Origin: Streptomyces xanthophaeus
GTDB lineage: Bacteria; Actinomycetota; Actinomycetes; Streptomycetales; Streptomycetaceae
Reading direction: 5' to 3'
Length of the DNA stretch: 64,000 bases
Assembly: GCF_030440515.1 (NCBI RefSeq)
Contig: NZ_CP076543.1
Span: forward strand, 1,302,001 to 1,366,000
Shown here: positions 1 to 8,341 of the stretch, one piece after another
How positions within the stretch are numbered: the stretch's first letter is position 1
Layout of the letters: every line of letters starts with the position of its first letter
Notes under the pieces: generated by a model
Told to the model about the DNA's origin: nothing
The model's input: only the letters and a program-made list of their open reading frames with translations
Database searches by the model: none
Translations under genes and position numbers: made by a program

Positions 1-645
1 GGTGCCGGGGGCGGCGAACGCGCAGACGCCGTCGACGTGACCGTCGGTCTCGGTGTCGAGCAGGCCGCCGTACGGGAGCCAGATGACCTTGGTGACGCCG
101 AGCCGGGACTTCAGCTCCGCCTCGATCTGGTCGCGGCTCATGCCGGGGTTGCGGTTGGGGTGCAGGAGGCACTGCTCGGTGGTGATCAGCGTGCCCTCGC
201 CGTCGACGGTGATGGCCCCGCCTTCGAGGATCATGCCGGAGGGGATGCGGTCGACCCCGAGGTGCTCCAGCAGCAGGCCGCTGATCCGGTCGTCGGCGTC
301 GAAGGGGTGGTGCTTGCGGCCCCAGGCATTGAAGCGGAAGTCGACTCCGGCGCGGTTGCCGTCGCCGTCGAGGACGAAGAGCGGGGCGGAGTCGCGGAAC
401 CAGGAGTCGTCGAGCGGCAGCTCGATGACGGTGACGCCGTCGCCGCACAGCGCACGGGCGTCCTCGCCGAAACCGGGCGGGGCGACCATCGTCACGGGCT
501 CGAACGCGGCGATGGCGCGGGCGACGTTCGCGTACTCCTCCTTGACCTCGGCGAGCACGCTGCCCCACAACTCCTCGCGGGTGGGCCAGGCCATCAGACA
601 GCCGTCGTGCTGGGACCACTCGGCAGGCATACGGAATTCGGTCAT
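1..645 (-). CDS. aguA: Agmatine deiminase, cytosolic (3' end outside window)
   Basis: Only the first 215 codons lie in the window; the gene runs off its left edge, so the C-terminal catalytic Cys cannot be checked. The translation opens MTEFRMPAEWSQHDGCLMAW and contains DSWFRDSAPLF and FNAWGRKHHPF, which are signatures of the PAD_porph/agmatine deiminase family. That family converts agmatine to N-carbamoylputrescine and ammonia. There is no signal peptide, so it should be cytosolic, unlike its two paralogues at 4417 and 8342. The ATG at 645 is the conventional family start. A palindromic operator lies 38 bp upstream (683-702), so it is probably controlled by the local TetR repressors. Confidence 0.88.
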   Translation of the reverse strand, partial: MTEFRMPAEWSQHDGCLMAWPTREELWGSVLAEVKEEYANVARAIAAFEPVTMVAPPGFGEDARALCGDGVTVIELPLDDSWFRDSAPLFVLDGDGNRAGVDFRFNAWGRKHHPFDADDRISGLLLEHLGVDRIPSGMILEGGAITVDGEGTLITTEQCLLHPNRNPGMSRDQIEAELKSRLGVTKVIWLPYGGLLDTETDGHVDGVCAFAAPGT

Positions 646-682
646 CAGGTGTCTCATTTCTTGCGTGGGTGGAGTCTTCCAC

Positions 683-702
683 TCGACTGAAAATTCAGTC
701 AA
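683..702. promoter_or_regulatory. TetR-type palindromic operator, site 1
   Basis: Two arms GACTGAA and TTCAGTC are separated by AA (685-700). This is the same palindrome seen at 3499, 5632, 7488 and 8152. It lies just upstream of the aguA start at 645. Assignment to the two nearby TetR proteins is inferred from repetition and proximity. Confidence 0.75.
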
Positions 703-753
703 GAGTGAAGGTGTGGGGCAAGGAAGGGAGCGCGGGAGGACTGGAGGAAGCGA

Positions 754-2487
754 CTAGAGGAAATAGAGGCGGTTCAGGGACACCTGCTGGGCCGGCTCGG
801 AGCGCAGGGGCTCGCCGTCGAGCGTCACGAGCCCGGTCCGGGCGTTCACGTCGACATCGCCGAGGCGGGCGTTGCCGACCATGTCCTTCGGTCCGATACC
901 GCGCGTGCCGCGTACGGCGACCCGGCGGCGCCGGGTGGCCAGGGCCCCGGAAGAGCCCGACTCGGCGGCGGCACGGCTGACGAAGGCGACCGAGAGGTCG
1001 GCGGGCGCCGCGCCGTGCCCGCCGAACAGGGGGCCGAGGACCAGCGGCTCGCAGCAGTCGGTGGCGGCGTTCGGGTCGCCGGTGACGCCGTAGGCGGGGA
1101 AGCCGGACTTCAGTACGAGCTGGGGTTTGGCGCCGAAGAACTGCGGGCGCCAGAGCACGATGTCGGCGAGCTTGCCGACTTCGATGGAGCCGATCTCGTG
1201 GGCGAGTCCGTGGGCGATGGCCGGGTTGATGGTGAGTTTGGCGATGTACCGCAGGACGCGGGCGTTGTCGTCGCCCTCACCGTCGCCGTCCATGGGGCCG
1301 AGCTCGCCCTTCATCTTCCCCGCCATCGCGAAGGTGCGGCGGATGGTCTCGCCGGCCCGGCCCATGCCCTGGGCGTCGGAGGAGGTGATCGCGATGGCCC
1401 CGAGGTCGTGGAGGACGTCCTCGGCTCCCATCGTCCCGGCCCGGATGCGGTCGCGGGCCATGGCCGCGTCGCCGGGCAGGTCGGGCTTGAGGTCGTGGAC
1501 GGAGACGATCATGCCGTAGTGCTCGGCGACCGCGTCCCGGCCGAAGGGCAGCGTGGGATTGGTCGAGGAGCCGATCACGTTCGGCACGCCCGCCATCTTC
1601 AGGACGTTGGGGACGTGCCCACCTCCGCAGCCCTCGATGTGAAGCGTGGATGGTCCGGCCGTCCAGCACCCGCAGGGTGTCCTCGACGGAAAGACACTCG
1701 TTCAGGCCGTCACTGTGCAGGGCCACCTGCACGTCATGCTCCTCGGCCACCCGCAACGCCGTGTCCAGGGCCCGGGTATGGGCCCCGAGATCCTCGTGCA
1801 CCTTGAACCCACAGGCACCGCCCTCCGCGAGCGCCTCCACGAGGGGAGCATCGTTCGAGGAGGAGCCGCGGGCGAGGAAGCCGATGTTGACCGGCCAGGC
1901 GTCGAAGGCGCTGAACCCGTGCTGAGGGCCCAGGGCGAGTTGACGCCGACGCCCCAGCTCGGCCCGATCTCCTGGCCGATGATCGTGGTCACGCCGCTCG
2001 CGAGCGAGGCCTCCATGATCCGCGGGGAGAGCAGGTGGACGTGGGTGTCGACCGCTCCGGCGGTGGCGATCAGCCCCTCGCCCGACACGATCGTCGTTCC
2101 CGTGCCGACGACCACGTCGACGCCGTCGAGGGTGTCGGGGTTGCCGGCCCGGCCGATCGCGTGGATCCGGCCCTCGCGGATACCGATCGACACCTTGCGG
2201 ATACCGAGGACGGCGTCGATGACCAGCACGTTGCTGATCACCACGTCGCACGTCTCCCGGACGGCGGCGGCCTTCAGGTGCAGACCGTCACGGGCCGTCT
2301 TGCCGAAACCCGCCAGGAACTCGTCACCCGGCTTCTGCGCATCGTGCTCCACCCGGACGGTCAGCCCGGAATCACCGAGCCGCACCCGGTCCCCGGCACG
2401 GGGACCGAACACCGACGCGTACTCGTGCGGATCGATATGCCGGCTGCCCGGCGCACAGTGGTCGCTGTGCGGGATCTTCTTGCTCAC
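754..2487 (-). pseudogene. ureC: Urease alpha subunit homologue broken by two frameshifts
   Basis: Three consecutive reading-frame pieces together make a near-complete UreC. Piece one (from GTG 2487) carries HVHLLSP, the nickel-binding His pair. Piece two (about 1646-1921) carries GFKVHED, with the Lys that is carbamylated in ureases, and ALHSDGLNE. Piece three (to 754) carries IEGCGGGH and SSDAQGMGRAGE. The frame is lost by one base within 1922-1923 (VNSPWAL then HGF) and restored by loss of two bases within 1642-1645 (TIHA then HIEG). As written, no active alpha subunit can be made. Sequencing error is possible, since the net change is exactly -3 and all three pieces are well conserved. The start overlaps the ureAB stop by 4 bp. 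No ureDEFG accessory genes are nearby. Confidence 0.85.
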
Positions 2488-3203
2488 GCCCGGTCTCCGT
2501 CCTCGTGTTCGGCGGCGGCTGCGGCTGCGCCCAGATACCCGCAGGCCGCCGCCTTCGCCAGCGCGAGCGTCTTGGCTCCGGGTGCGTCCAAGGGGCCGTC
2601 GACCAGGCCCGCGAAGCCGATCGCGATCCGGTCCCCGCCGATGGGGACCAGGCCGACGTCGACGGTGGCGCCCGGGTCGAACCGGGTGGAGGAACCGGCG
2701 GCCACGGCCAGCCGCATCCCGTAGGCCGCGGCCCGGTCGAAGTCGAGCCGCGGGTTCGCCTCGAAGAAGTGGAAGTGCGAGGTCACGCTCACCGGCACGG
2801 CCGCGGTGTTGCGCACGGTGAGGGTCACCACGGGATCCGGCGCGGCCACCGTGTCCGAGGCGGGCAGGACCGCGCCCGGGGCGGAGTCGTCGCGCTCCTG
2901 CGCGCCGAACGGTTCGCTGATCGCGGCCAGCCGGGTGCCGTCCTCGAAGACGGCCTCGACCTGGATCTCGGTCACGATGTCGACGACCCCGGGGAGCACG
3001 TCGTCAGGGCCGAGGACGCTACGGCCCCGCTCAAGGGCGTCGGCCAGGCGCAGCCCGTCGCGCGCCGCCTCGCAGACCGTGTCCGCGATCAGCGCGGTCG
3101 CCTCCGGGACGTTGAGCCGCAGGCCTCGGGCGTGCCGGGCGCGGGCCAGTTCGGCGGCGGTGAAGAGCAGCAGCCGGTCACGTTCGGTAGGAGTCAGGGG
3201 CAT
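2484..3203 (-). CDS. ureAB: Urease gamma-beta fusion subunit
   Basis: The 239-residue protein joins two urease structural subunits. Residues 1-100 resemble UreA (MPLTPTERDRLLLFTAAELA, LNVPEATALIADTVCEAARDG). Residues from about 130 resemble UreB (VTLTVRNTAAVPVSVTSHFHFFE, NPRLDFDRAAAYGMRL). Fused gamma-beta subunits are known, for example in Helicobacter. The ATG at 3203 is chosen because UreA proteins start at this point, although its own SD (GGGGGA) is modest. A 22-codon ORF with a strong SD ends 10 bp inside this gene and may couple its translation. The stop codon overlaps the ureC GTG (GTGA). Operator site 2 lies about 300 bp upstream. Confidence 0.9.
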   Translation of the reverse strand: MPLTPTERDRLLLFTAAELARARHARGLRLNVPEATALIADTVCEAARDGLRLADALERGRSVLGPDDVLPGVVDIVTEIQVEAVFEDGTRLAAISEPFGAQERDDSAPGAVLPASDTVAAPDPVVTLTVRNTAAVPVSVTSHFHFFEANPRLDFDRAAAYGMRLAVAAGSSTRFDPGATVDVGLVPIGGDRIAIGFAGLVDGPLDAPGAKTLALAKAAACGYLGAAAAAAEHEDGDRA

Positions 3204-3259
3204 GACGTCCCCCGGTCGTCCCGCCCGGCGTCGGGGCCGGTCGAAACCATCATGATCAT
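3194..3259 (-). CDS. Possible 21-residue leader peptide ahead of ureAB
   Basis: ATG at 3259 follows GGAGGAAGGA, the best Shine-Dalgarno of this operon. It opens a 21-codon frame (MIMMVSTGPDAGR... ending SCP) whose stop lies inside the first codons of ureAB. It is not in the ureAB frame. It could be a translational-coupling leader, or it could mark the true ureAB start if a base is missing here, as happens twice in ureC. No function is recognised. Confidence 0.4.
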   Translation of the reverse strand: MIMMVSTGPDAGRDDRGTSCP

Positions 3260-3712
3260 TCCTTCCTCCGGAAGGCGGGCGAGGGTACGGCCGGGGCCGG
3301 GGCATCGCCGTCCGGATGTGTGGTGCGCGAGGCGGCGGCCGAGGGCCGGTGGCGCGCCGGGGGACGCCTCAAGGGCTGCGCCGAGAAGTACGTCGAGGAG
3401 TGCGGGCCGGGCGCGGGCCCGTGAGGTGGCACGGGCCGGCCGGCGGTCCGAAGAGGCGGGAGGTTCGGTCCGCCCTGTTCGGAATCCTCACTCTGGCATT
3501 GACTGAAAATTCAGTCAAGAGGCTGAACAGGCCCGGGTCCGCAAGGAATCACGGGAGGCGAGCGGAAGGCGGGCGTCAGGCCGGCGGGAGACCGGTGGGA
3601 GGCGCGCGGAAGACCCGCGGGAGGCGCGCGGGGGCCCAGGTCTGGGGGCCGGGGCGGTACCAGGGCGTTGCCGGGGCGGGCCGGGGTCGTGGAACGGCCC
3701 GGCCGGCGGACG
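3260..3712. other. Intergenic region upstream of ureAB
   Basis: About 450 bp without a convincing gene on either strand. It contains operator site 2 (3499-3518) and presumably the ure promoter and the 3' end of the tetR transcript. The high-GC frames here show no recognisable protein family. Confidence 0.6.
3499..3518. promoter_or_regulatory. TetR-type palindromic operator, site 2 (best copy)
   Basis: TTGACTGAAAATTCAGTCAA has perfect 9-bp arms around AA and is the cleanest of the five sites. It lies upstream of ureAB(C) on the minus strand and downstream of the tetR gene at 3713. Confidence 0.8.
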
Positions 3713-4294
3713 TCAGCCCTGCCCGAGCCCCGAGAGCTCGGCGTCGATGGCGCCCCGCATCAGCTCGCGCGCGTGGCCGATCTTGATGCCGCCGCTCAGC
3801 CAGCGCATGCTCAGCCCCTCCAGCAGGGCGGTGAGCCGCTCCGCGGCCGCGGCGAGCGCGGAGGCCGGCACCATCGGCTGGACCTGGCCCAGCAGCGCGG
3901 CCACCTCCTGGACCCACACCAGGGTCGCCCGCGCCAGGTCCTCGCGCAGGACCTCGTCGAAGACGGCGCTCGCCCGCAGTTCGCCCCAGGCCGAGCTGTT
4001 CTCCCGGACTTCCACGGTGTCCTGGAGCTCCAGCAGGAGGGTCTCCTCCAGCTCTTCGCGCGGGGTCAGCGGCGGGTCGTCCGGATCGCGGTCGGTGGTG
4101 TAGCGCTCGGCGCGGTCGTTGATGAACTCCAGTGTCTGGCGCAGGACGCCCGTACGGTCCTTGAAGTGGTAGTAGATCAGGGCGGTGGAGACGCCGGCCT
4201 CGGCCGCGAGTTCCTCCACGCGCAGCCCGCGTACACCGCGCCGGGCGATCACCCGGGCGGCGGCTTCGAGGATCTGAGTACTACGAGACGACAT
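3713..4294 (-). CDS. TetR/AcrR-family repressor (paralogue 1)
   Basis: A 193-residue protein with a classic N-terminal TetR helix-turn-helix (ARVIARRGVRGLRVEELAA, then AGVSTALIYYHFKDRTG). The C-terminal ligand domain is alpha-helical (RLTALLEGLSMRWLSGGIKIGHARELM). It closely matches the TetR at 7554, with nearly identical recognition helices, so both very likely bind the same DNA palindrome. The ATG at 4294 is the only sensible start. It sits between aguA2 and the ure genes. No copy of the operator precedes its own start, unlike paralogue 2. The ligand is unknown; agmatine or a related amine is a guess from the target genes. Confidence 0.9.
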   Translation of the reverse strand: MSSRSTQILEAAARVIARRGVRGLRVEELAAEAGVSTALIYYHFKDRTGVLRQTLEFINDRAERYTTDRDPDDPPLTPREELEETLLLELQDTVEVRENSSAWGELRASAVFDEVLREDLARATLVWVQEVAALLGQVQPMVPASALAAAAERLTALLEGLSMRWLSGGIKIGHARELMRGAIDAELSGLGQG

Positions 4295-4416
4295 GCTCCG
4301 CACCCTACCGGGATGATCGGGTGCGTACGTACGCAGCCCGTCACCAGGAGTGCCGGACGGCGCGCGGGCCGCCCCGGCGGGCGGGGCCGTCCGCGCCGGC
4401 CGGGGCGGCCCGGCCA

Positions 4417-5586
4417 TCAGAGCGCCGGCGGCACGGCCGGGTGGGACTGGGTGGCGCAGTGGATTCCGCCGCCACCGGAGGCGATGCCGTCGATCGGCAG
4501 CTGCTCGACGCGGTAACCCGGGTAGGCGGCCTGGAGGATGGCGTAGGCGACGCCGTCGGCATGGCCGTCGCCGAACCGCGGCGCGATCACCGCGCCGTTC
4601 GCCGTGTAGTAGTTGGTGTAGCTGGACAGGAACTCGTCGCCCCGGCCGGTGATCTCGCGCCGGTCCGGGCCGGGCAGCTCGGTGATGACCAGGCGGCGGC
4701 CCCGGGCGTCGGTGGCACTCTGCAGGGCCCGCTTGGTCTCCTCGTAGACCGCCACCCACTTCTTGTCCGCGACGGGGCCGGGCTTGTCGAGGATGACGCG
4801 GCCGGGACCGGTGAAGCGGGCCAGACAGTCGATGTGGCAGTCGGTGATGTCCTCGCCGGCGAGGCCCGGCACCCAGATCACCTTGTCGATGCCGAGCGCC
4901 GTCTTCATGGCCTGCTCGACCTGGGCCTGGCTCATGCCCGGGTTCCGGTTGGCGTTGACCATCGAACTGACCGTGGCCAGCAGGGTTCCCTCGCCGTCGG
5001 TCTCCAGCGAGCCGCCCTCCCCGACGAAGCCCGCGCGGATCCGGTTCACCTCGTACTCGGCGAGGAGCGTGCGGGCCGCCGCCGCGTCGTTGGCGAAGGG
5101 CTGTGCGTACTTCGTACCGGCCTTGCCCCAGCCGTTGAAGTTGGTGTCCACACCGGCGACGGCACCCGGGGCGACGACGAAGGTGGGGCCGAAGTCGCGG
5201 ATCCAGAGGTCGTCGTTGGGGATGTCGAGGACCTGGATGCCGTAGTAGGCGCCCAGTCCGCACTGGTAGCGGGCCTCGGCGGCCTGGCCGGGGCGGGCCA
5301 GCACCACGACCGGCTCGTAGCGCGATATCGCGTGAGCCACCTCGGCGATGTCCCTGCGCACCGCCCCGAGGCCGCTGCCCCACACCGAGGAGAGGGCCGG
5401 CCAGGCCATGTACGTACGGATGTGCCGGTCGGTCTCGGCGGGCATGCGGAGCGTGCCGGGGCCGTTCGGGGCGGCCGAGGCCGTCCGCGCCAGCGGGGGG
5501 AGGGCGGATCCGAGGGCTGCCAGCGGCAGGGCCGCCGCGCCGAACTGGAGCACTCGGCGGCGAGAGGTGCTGGGGTTCATATCCAT
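4417..5586 (-). CDS. Tat-exported agmatine deiminase-family protein
   Basis: A 389-residue PAD_porph-family deiminase with a twin-arginine signal (SRRRVLQ at residues 8-14, then a hydrophobic stretch to about residue 35 and AASA-like cleavage context). Family motifs visible are NDDLWIRDFGP, NFNGWGK, EGGSLETDGEGT and the C-terminal GGGGIHC with catalytic Cys377. Known members hydrolyse the guanidinium of agmatine or peptidyl-arginine. Secretion suggests an extracytoplasmic guanidino substrate. The ATG at 5586 has AGGGAG six bases upstream; operator site 3 lies 46 bp upstream of the start. The gene is followed by tetR1 after 122 bp. Confidence 0.88.
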   Translation of the reverse strand: MDMNPSTSRRRVLQFGAAALPLAALGSALPPLARTASAAPNGPGTLRMPAETDRHIRTYMAWPALSSVWGSGLGAVRRDIAEVAHAISRYEPVVVLARPGQAAEARYQCGLGAYYGIQVLDIPNDDLWIRDFGPTFVVAPGAVAGVDTNFNGWGKAGTKYAQPFANDAAAARTLLAEYEVNRIRAGFVGEGGSLETDGEGTLLATVSSMVNANRNPGMSQAQVEQAMKTALGIDKVIWVPGLAGEDITDCHIDCLARFTGPGRVILDKPGPVADKKWVAVYEETKRALQSATDARGRRLVITELPGPDRREITGRGDEFLSSYTNYYTANGAVIAPRFGDGHADGVAYAILQAAYPGYRVEQLPIDGIASGGGGIHCATQSHPAVPPAL

Positions 5587-5631
5587 GGTGACTCCCTGAT
5601 GCGGAGGGGCGGGATGGACGGCATCCTCGCC

Positions 5632-5651
5632 TTAACTGAAAATTCAGTCAA
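5632..5651. promoter_or_regulatory. TetR-type palindromic operator, site 3
   Basis: TTAACTGAAAATTCAGTCAA, one base different from the best copy, lies 46 bp upstream of the Tat-exported deiminase gene (start 5586). Confidence 0.78.
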
Positions 5652-5701
5652 CCTTTCCTGCGTGTCGCCCCGGCGCTCGGGCCCTGTTCCGCTTCCCGGG
5701 A

Positions 5702-7438
5702 TCAGCTCGTGCGGAAGTGGTCGACGGCGATCGTCACGGTTCCCGCGGAGGTCGCTTCGACGAGCCGTACGATCGCGACTTCCCGCTGGTCAGGGCTTCG
5801 TACACAGAAGGGCCGCTCGTGCGTGAGCGCCTTGAAGGGCAGGGTCGTCACGGGCCGGGTCTCGATGCCCCGCGCACAGTCGTCCGGGGTCAGCTCTCCG
5901 CTTCCGTCGGCGACGAAGGCGTCGGACTCCTCCGAGAGCAGGAAGGCGTCGGAGCCGCGGGCGAGGTACCAGGCGGCCGTCTCGACGGGAACCACCTTCC
6001 CTGCGCGCAGGTCGAACTCGTAACCGGAATCCGGGGCGGTGAGCTCGGCCTGCGAGTACCCCGGCACGTACGCGGATGCCGTCGACCGGGGCGGACCGGC
6101 GGTGGGCTCCGCAGCGGGGGTCTCCCCCTCCTCCGGGGGCAGGCCGAACCAGTAGGCACCGCCTCCGCACGCCAGCAGGGCCGCGGCGGCCAGGGCGACC
6201 ACGGGCAGCCGGTTCCGGTCGCGCCGCCGGTCACGGCGCGCCGGGGACGCGGGCGCCGCCGGGGCCAGGGCCGGGATCGGAGCCGGGTCCGGAGCCTGGT
6301 CCGGAGCGGGCGCCGGCGCCGGATCGGAGCCCGGGACCGGGCCCGGGGCGTACGGCAGGGTCCCGCCCGGCCCGGGGGCGGGGTACGCGGCCGCCGTCAT
6401 GGTCGCCCGGAGGTGCTCCGGCACGGGCGGCCCCGGCCGGCCGGACCCCGCGGCGCCGCCGGACCCAGCGGCGCCGCCGGACCCAGCGGACGGGCCGGAC
6501 GCCGCCGGCTCCCCGGCCGGGTGGGCGTCCGTCCGGCCCCCGACCTCCTCCAGCACCGGGCGGGGCAGCCAGCCGTCGGTGAACTCCGGCCGCGGACCCA
6601 CCAAGGGGTGCGCGTGGACGGCCGCGATCAGATCGGCGGTCGTGGGACGGTCCTGCGGAGACTTGGCCAGGCACCACGACAGCAGGTCGTGCAGCTCGCG
6701 GGGGATCCGGCCGAGGTCCGGGTGCTCGTGGACCACCCGGTACAGGGCGCCGGACTCCGGCCCGTTCCCGAAGGGCGGGACCCCGCCCGCCACGAACCCG
6801 GCGAGCGCCCCGAGCGCGAACACGTCGGTCGCCGGCGTCACCGGGTGGCCCAGCGCCTGCTCCGGCGCCATGAAGGCGGCGGTGCCGATCCGCAGGCCGA
6901 CGCCGGTCAGGGCGGCGGCGTCGGCGGCTCGCGCGATGCCGAAGTCGATCACCCGCGGCCCGTCCCCCGCGACGAGCACGTTCGCCGGTTTGAGGTCCCG
7001 GTGGACGACGCCCACCCGGTGGATCTCCTGGAGGGCCTCGGCGATGCCGGCGACGAGCAGCAGCACCGTACGGACCGGCAGTGGTCCGTGCCGCTGCACG
7101 ACCTGGTGCAGCGAGGGACCGGGCACGTAGGCCGTGGCCAGCCACGGGGTGTGGTCGTCCTCGCCCGAGTCGACGACCTGCGCCGTGAAGAGGCCGTGGA
7201 TCCGGCGGGCACTCGCCACCTCCTGGGCGAAGCGCTCGCGGAACTCCGGGTCCGCGGCGAACTCCCGGCGGACGGCCTTCAGCGCGATGGGCCGGCCGCC
7301 CGGCGTGTACGCCAGGTAGACCACCCCCATGCCGCCGGAGCCGAGCCGGGCGTGGAGGCGGTAGCCACCGATCTCGTGGGGGTCGTCGGCGGACAGGGCC
7401 GTGAGGGCGGACTGAACGCCGGGAAGCTGAGCGAACAT
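5702..7438 (-). CDS. Membrane Ser/Thr protein kinase
   Basis: A 578-residue Hanks-type kinase. The N-terminal catalytic domain (about residues 25-285) shows the glycine loop GSGGMGVVYLA, the ATP-lysine in IALKAV, the catalytic HRDLKPANV, the DFGIARA metal-binding motif and APEQALGHPVTPATDVFALG. A Pro/Ala/Gly-rich linker follows. One membrane helix lies near residues 415-435 (LPVVALAAAALLACGGGAYWF). An extracellular domain of about 140 residues without PASTA repeats ends the protein and contains two Cys (DDCARG and PFCVRS). The ATG at 7438 is preceded by AAAGAG. Operator site 4 lies 50 bp upstream, between this gene and divergent tetR2, so the kinase may belong to the deiminase regulon. Confidence 0.93.
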   Translation of the reverse strand: MFAQLPGVQSALTALSADDPHEIGGYRLHARLGSGGMGVVYLAYTPGGRPIALKAVRREFAADPEFRERFAQEVASARRIHGLFTAQVVDSGEDDHTPWLATAYVPGPSLHQVVQRHGPLPVRTVLLLVAGIAEALQEIHRVGVVHRDLKPANVLVAGDGPRVIDFGIARAADAAALTGVGLRIGTAAFMAPEQALGHPVTPATDVFALGALAGFVAGGVPPFGNGPESGALYRVVHEHPDLGRIPRELHDLLSWCLAKSPQDRPTTADLIAAVHAHPLVGPRPEFTDGWLPRPVLEEVGGRTDAHPAGEPAASGPSAGSGGAAGSGGAAGSGRPGPPVPEHLRATMTAAAYPAPGPGGTLPYAPGPVPGSDPAPAPAPDQAPDPAPIPALAPAAPASPARRDRRRDRNRLPVVALAAAALLACGGGAYWFGLPPEEGETPAAEPTAGPPRSTASAYVPGYSQAELTAPDSGYEFDLRAGKVVPVETAAWYLARGSDAFLLSEESDAFVADGSGELTPDDCARGIETRPVTTLPFKALTHERPFCVRSPDQREVAIVRLVEATSAGTVTIAVDHFRTS

Positions 7439-7487
7439 GCGGTGGCTCTTTCAACGATGCGGCAATGACCTGGGGCGCATCGTGCCG

Positions 7488-7507
7488 CTAACTAAAGTTT
7501 CAGTCAA
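7488..7507. promoter_or_regulatory. TetR-type palindromic operator, site 4 (divergent)
   Basis: CTAACTAAAGTTTCAGTCAA is a degenerate left arm with a perfect right arm. It lies between the kinase (start 7438, minus) and tetR2 (start 7554, plus) at 46-50 bp from both starts, so it could repress both. Confidence 0.68.
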
Positions 7508-7553
7508 TGTGTGACAATGCGAGACGCACACCGCCAGAAGGGAGGATCACCCG

Positions 7554-8159
7554 GTGTCGGATCGAAGAAGGGCCATCCTGGAGGGCGCCGCGCGGGTCAT
7601 CGCCAGACGCGGGGTCCGCGGACTGCGGGTGAGCGACCTGGCGGCCGAGGCCGGCGTGTCGACCGCCTTGATCTACTACCACTTCAAGGACCGGACCGGC
7701 ATCCTGCGGCACGCCCTGGCGTTCATCGGCGACCGGGCCGACCGCTACACGGGCGCCGCCGACGAGGTGGGCGCCGCTCCCCCCACCGCGGACCCGCGCC
7801 GGCTCCTGGAGCGGATCCTGCTGCTCGAATTCCAGGACCTGCCCGAGGTGCGCGAGAACAGTACGGCCTGGGGGGAGCTGCGGGCCCATACGATCTTCGA
7901 CCCGGAACTGCGAGACGAGCTCGCCGCGGCCGGCGCGGCCTGGGTGGAGGAGGTCGCCGGCCTGCTGGCCGCGGCATGTCCGGCCGCTCCGGGCGCCGCC
8001 GTCACCGCCGCCGCCGAGCGGCTGACCGCCCTCCTGGAGGGCCTGAGCAGCCGCTGGCTGAGCGGCCTGCTGCCCGTGGGGCACGCCCGTGACCTGATGC
8101 GCGGGGCGATCGGGGTCGAGATCAGCCGCCTCGGTTCCCTCGCCGCCAAAATTGACTGA
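7554..8159 (+). CDS. TetR/AcrR-family repressor (paralogue 2)
   Basis: A 201-residue TetR protein whose DNA-binding domain (RVIARRGVRGLRVSDLAAEAGVSTALIYYHFKDRTG as a conserved block) is almost identical to that of the TetR at 3713. The C-terminal domains also align (RLTALLEGLSSRWLSG, GHARDLMRGAI). GTG at 7554 is chosen because of GGGAGGA upstream. Operator site 4 lies 46 bp upstream, consistent with autoregulation. Operator site 5 overlaps its last codons and stop, just ahead of the lipoprotein deiminase gene. Confidence 0.9.
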   Translation: MSDRRRAILEGAARVIARRGVRGLRVSDLAAEAGVSTALIYYHFKDRTGILRHALAFIGDRADRYTGAADEVGAAPPTADPRRLLERILLLEFQDLPEVRENSTAWGELRAHTIFDPELRDELAAAGAAWVEEVAGLLAAACPAAPGAAVTAAAERLTALLEGLSSRWLSGLLPVGHARDLMRGAIGVEISRLGSLAAKID

Positions 8160-8171
8160 AATTCCAGTCAG
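8152..8171. promoter_or_regulatory. TetR-type palindromic operator, site 5
   Basis: TTGACTGAAATTCCAGTCAG keeps both arms with two changes on the right. It overlaps the stop codon of tetR2 (8157-8159) and lies 170 bp upstream of the lipoprotein deiminase start at 8342. Confidence 0.72.
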
Positions 8172-8341
8172 TGCGACAGTGGACGACATCCGGCCGCACC
8201 ACTTTCCCGTGCGTACCGGATGTTCTCGGTGCAAAGCGTGCACCCTTTGGATAGGGCCCGGCCCGACGGCCTGTGCCACGCCTCCCGTGCCCGCCCTGGC
8301 CGGACGCCCCTCGCTCCGCCAGCACACGATCGGAGTCCCCC

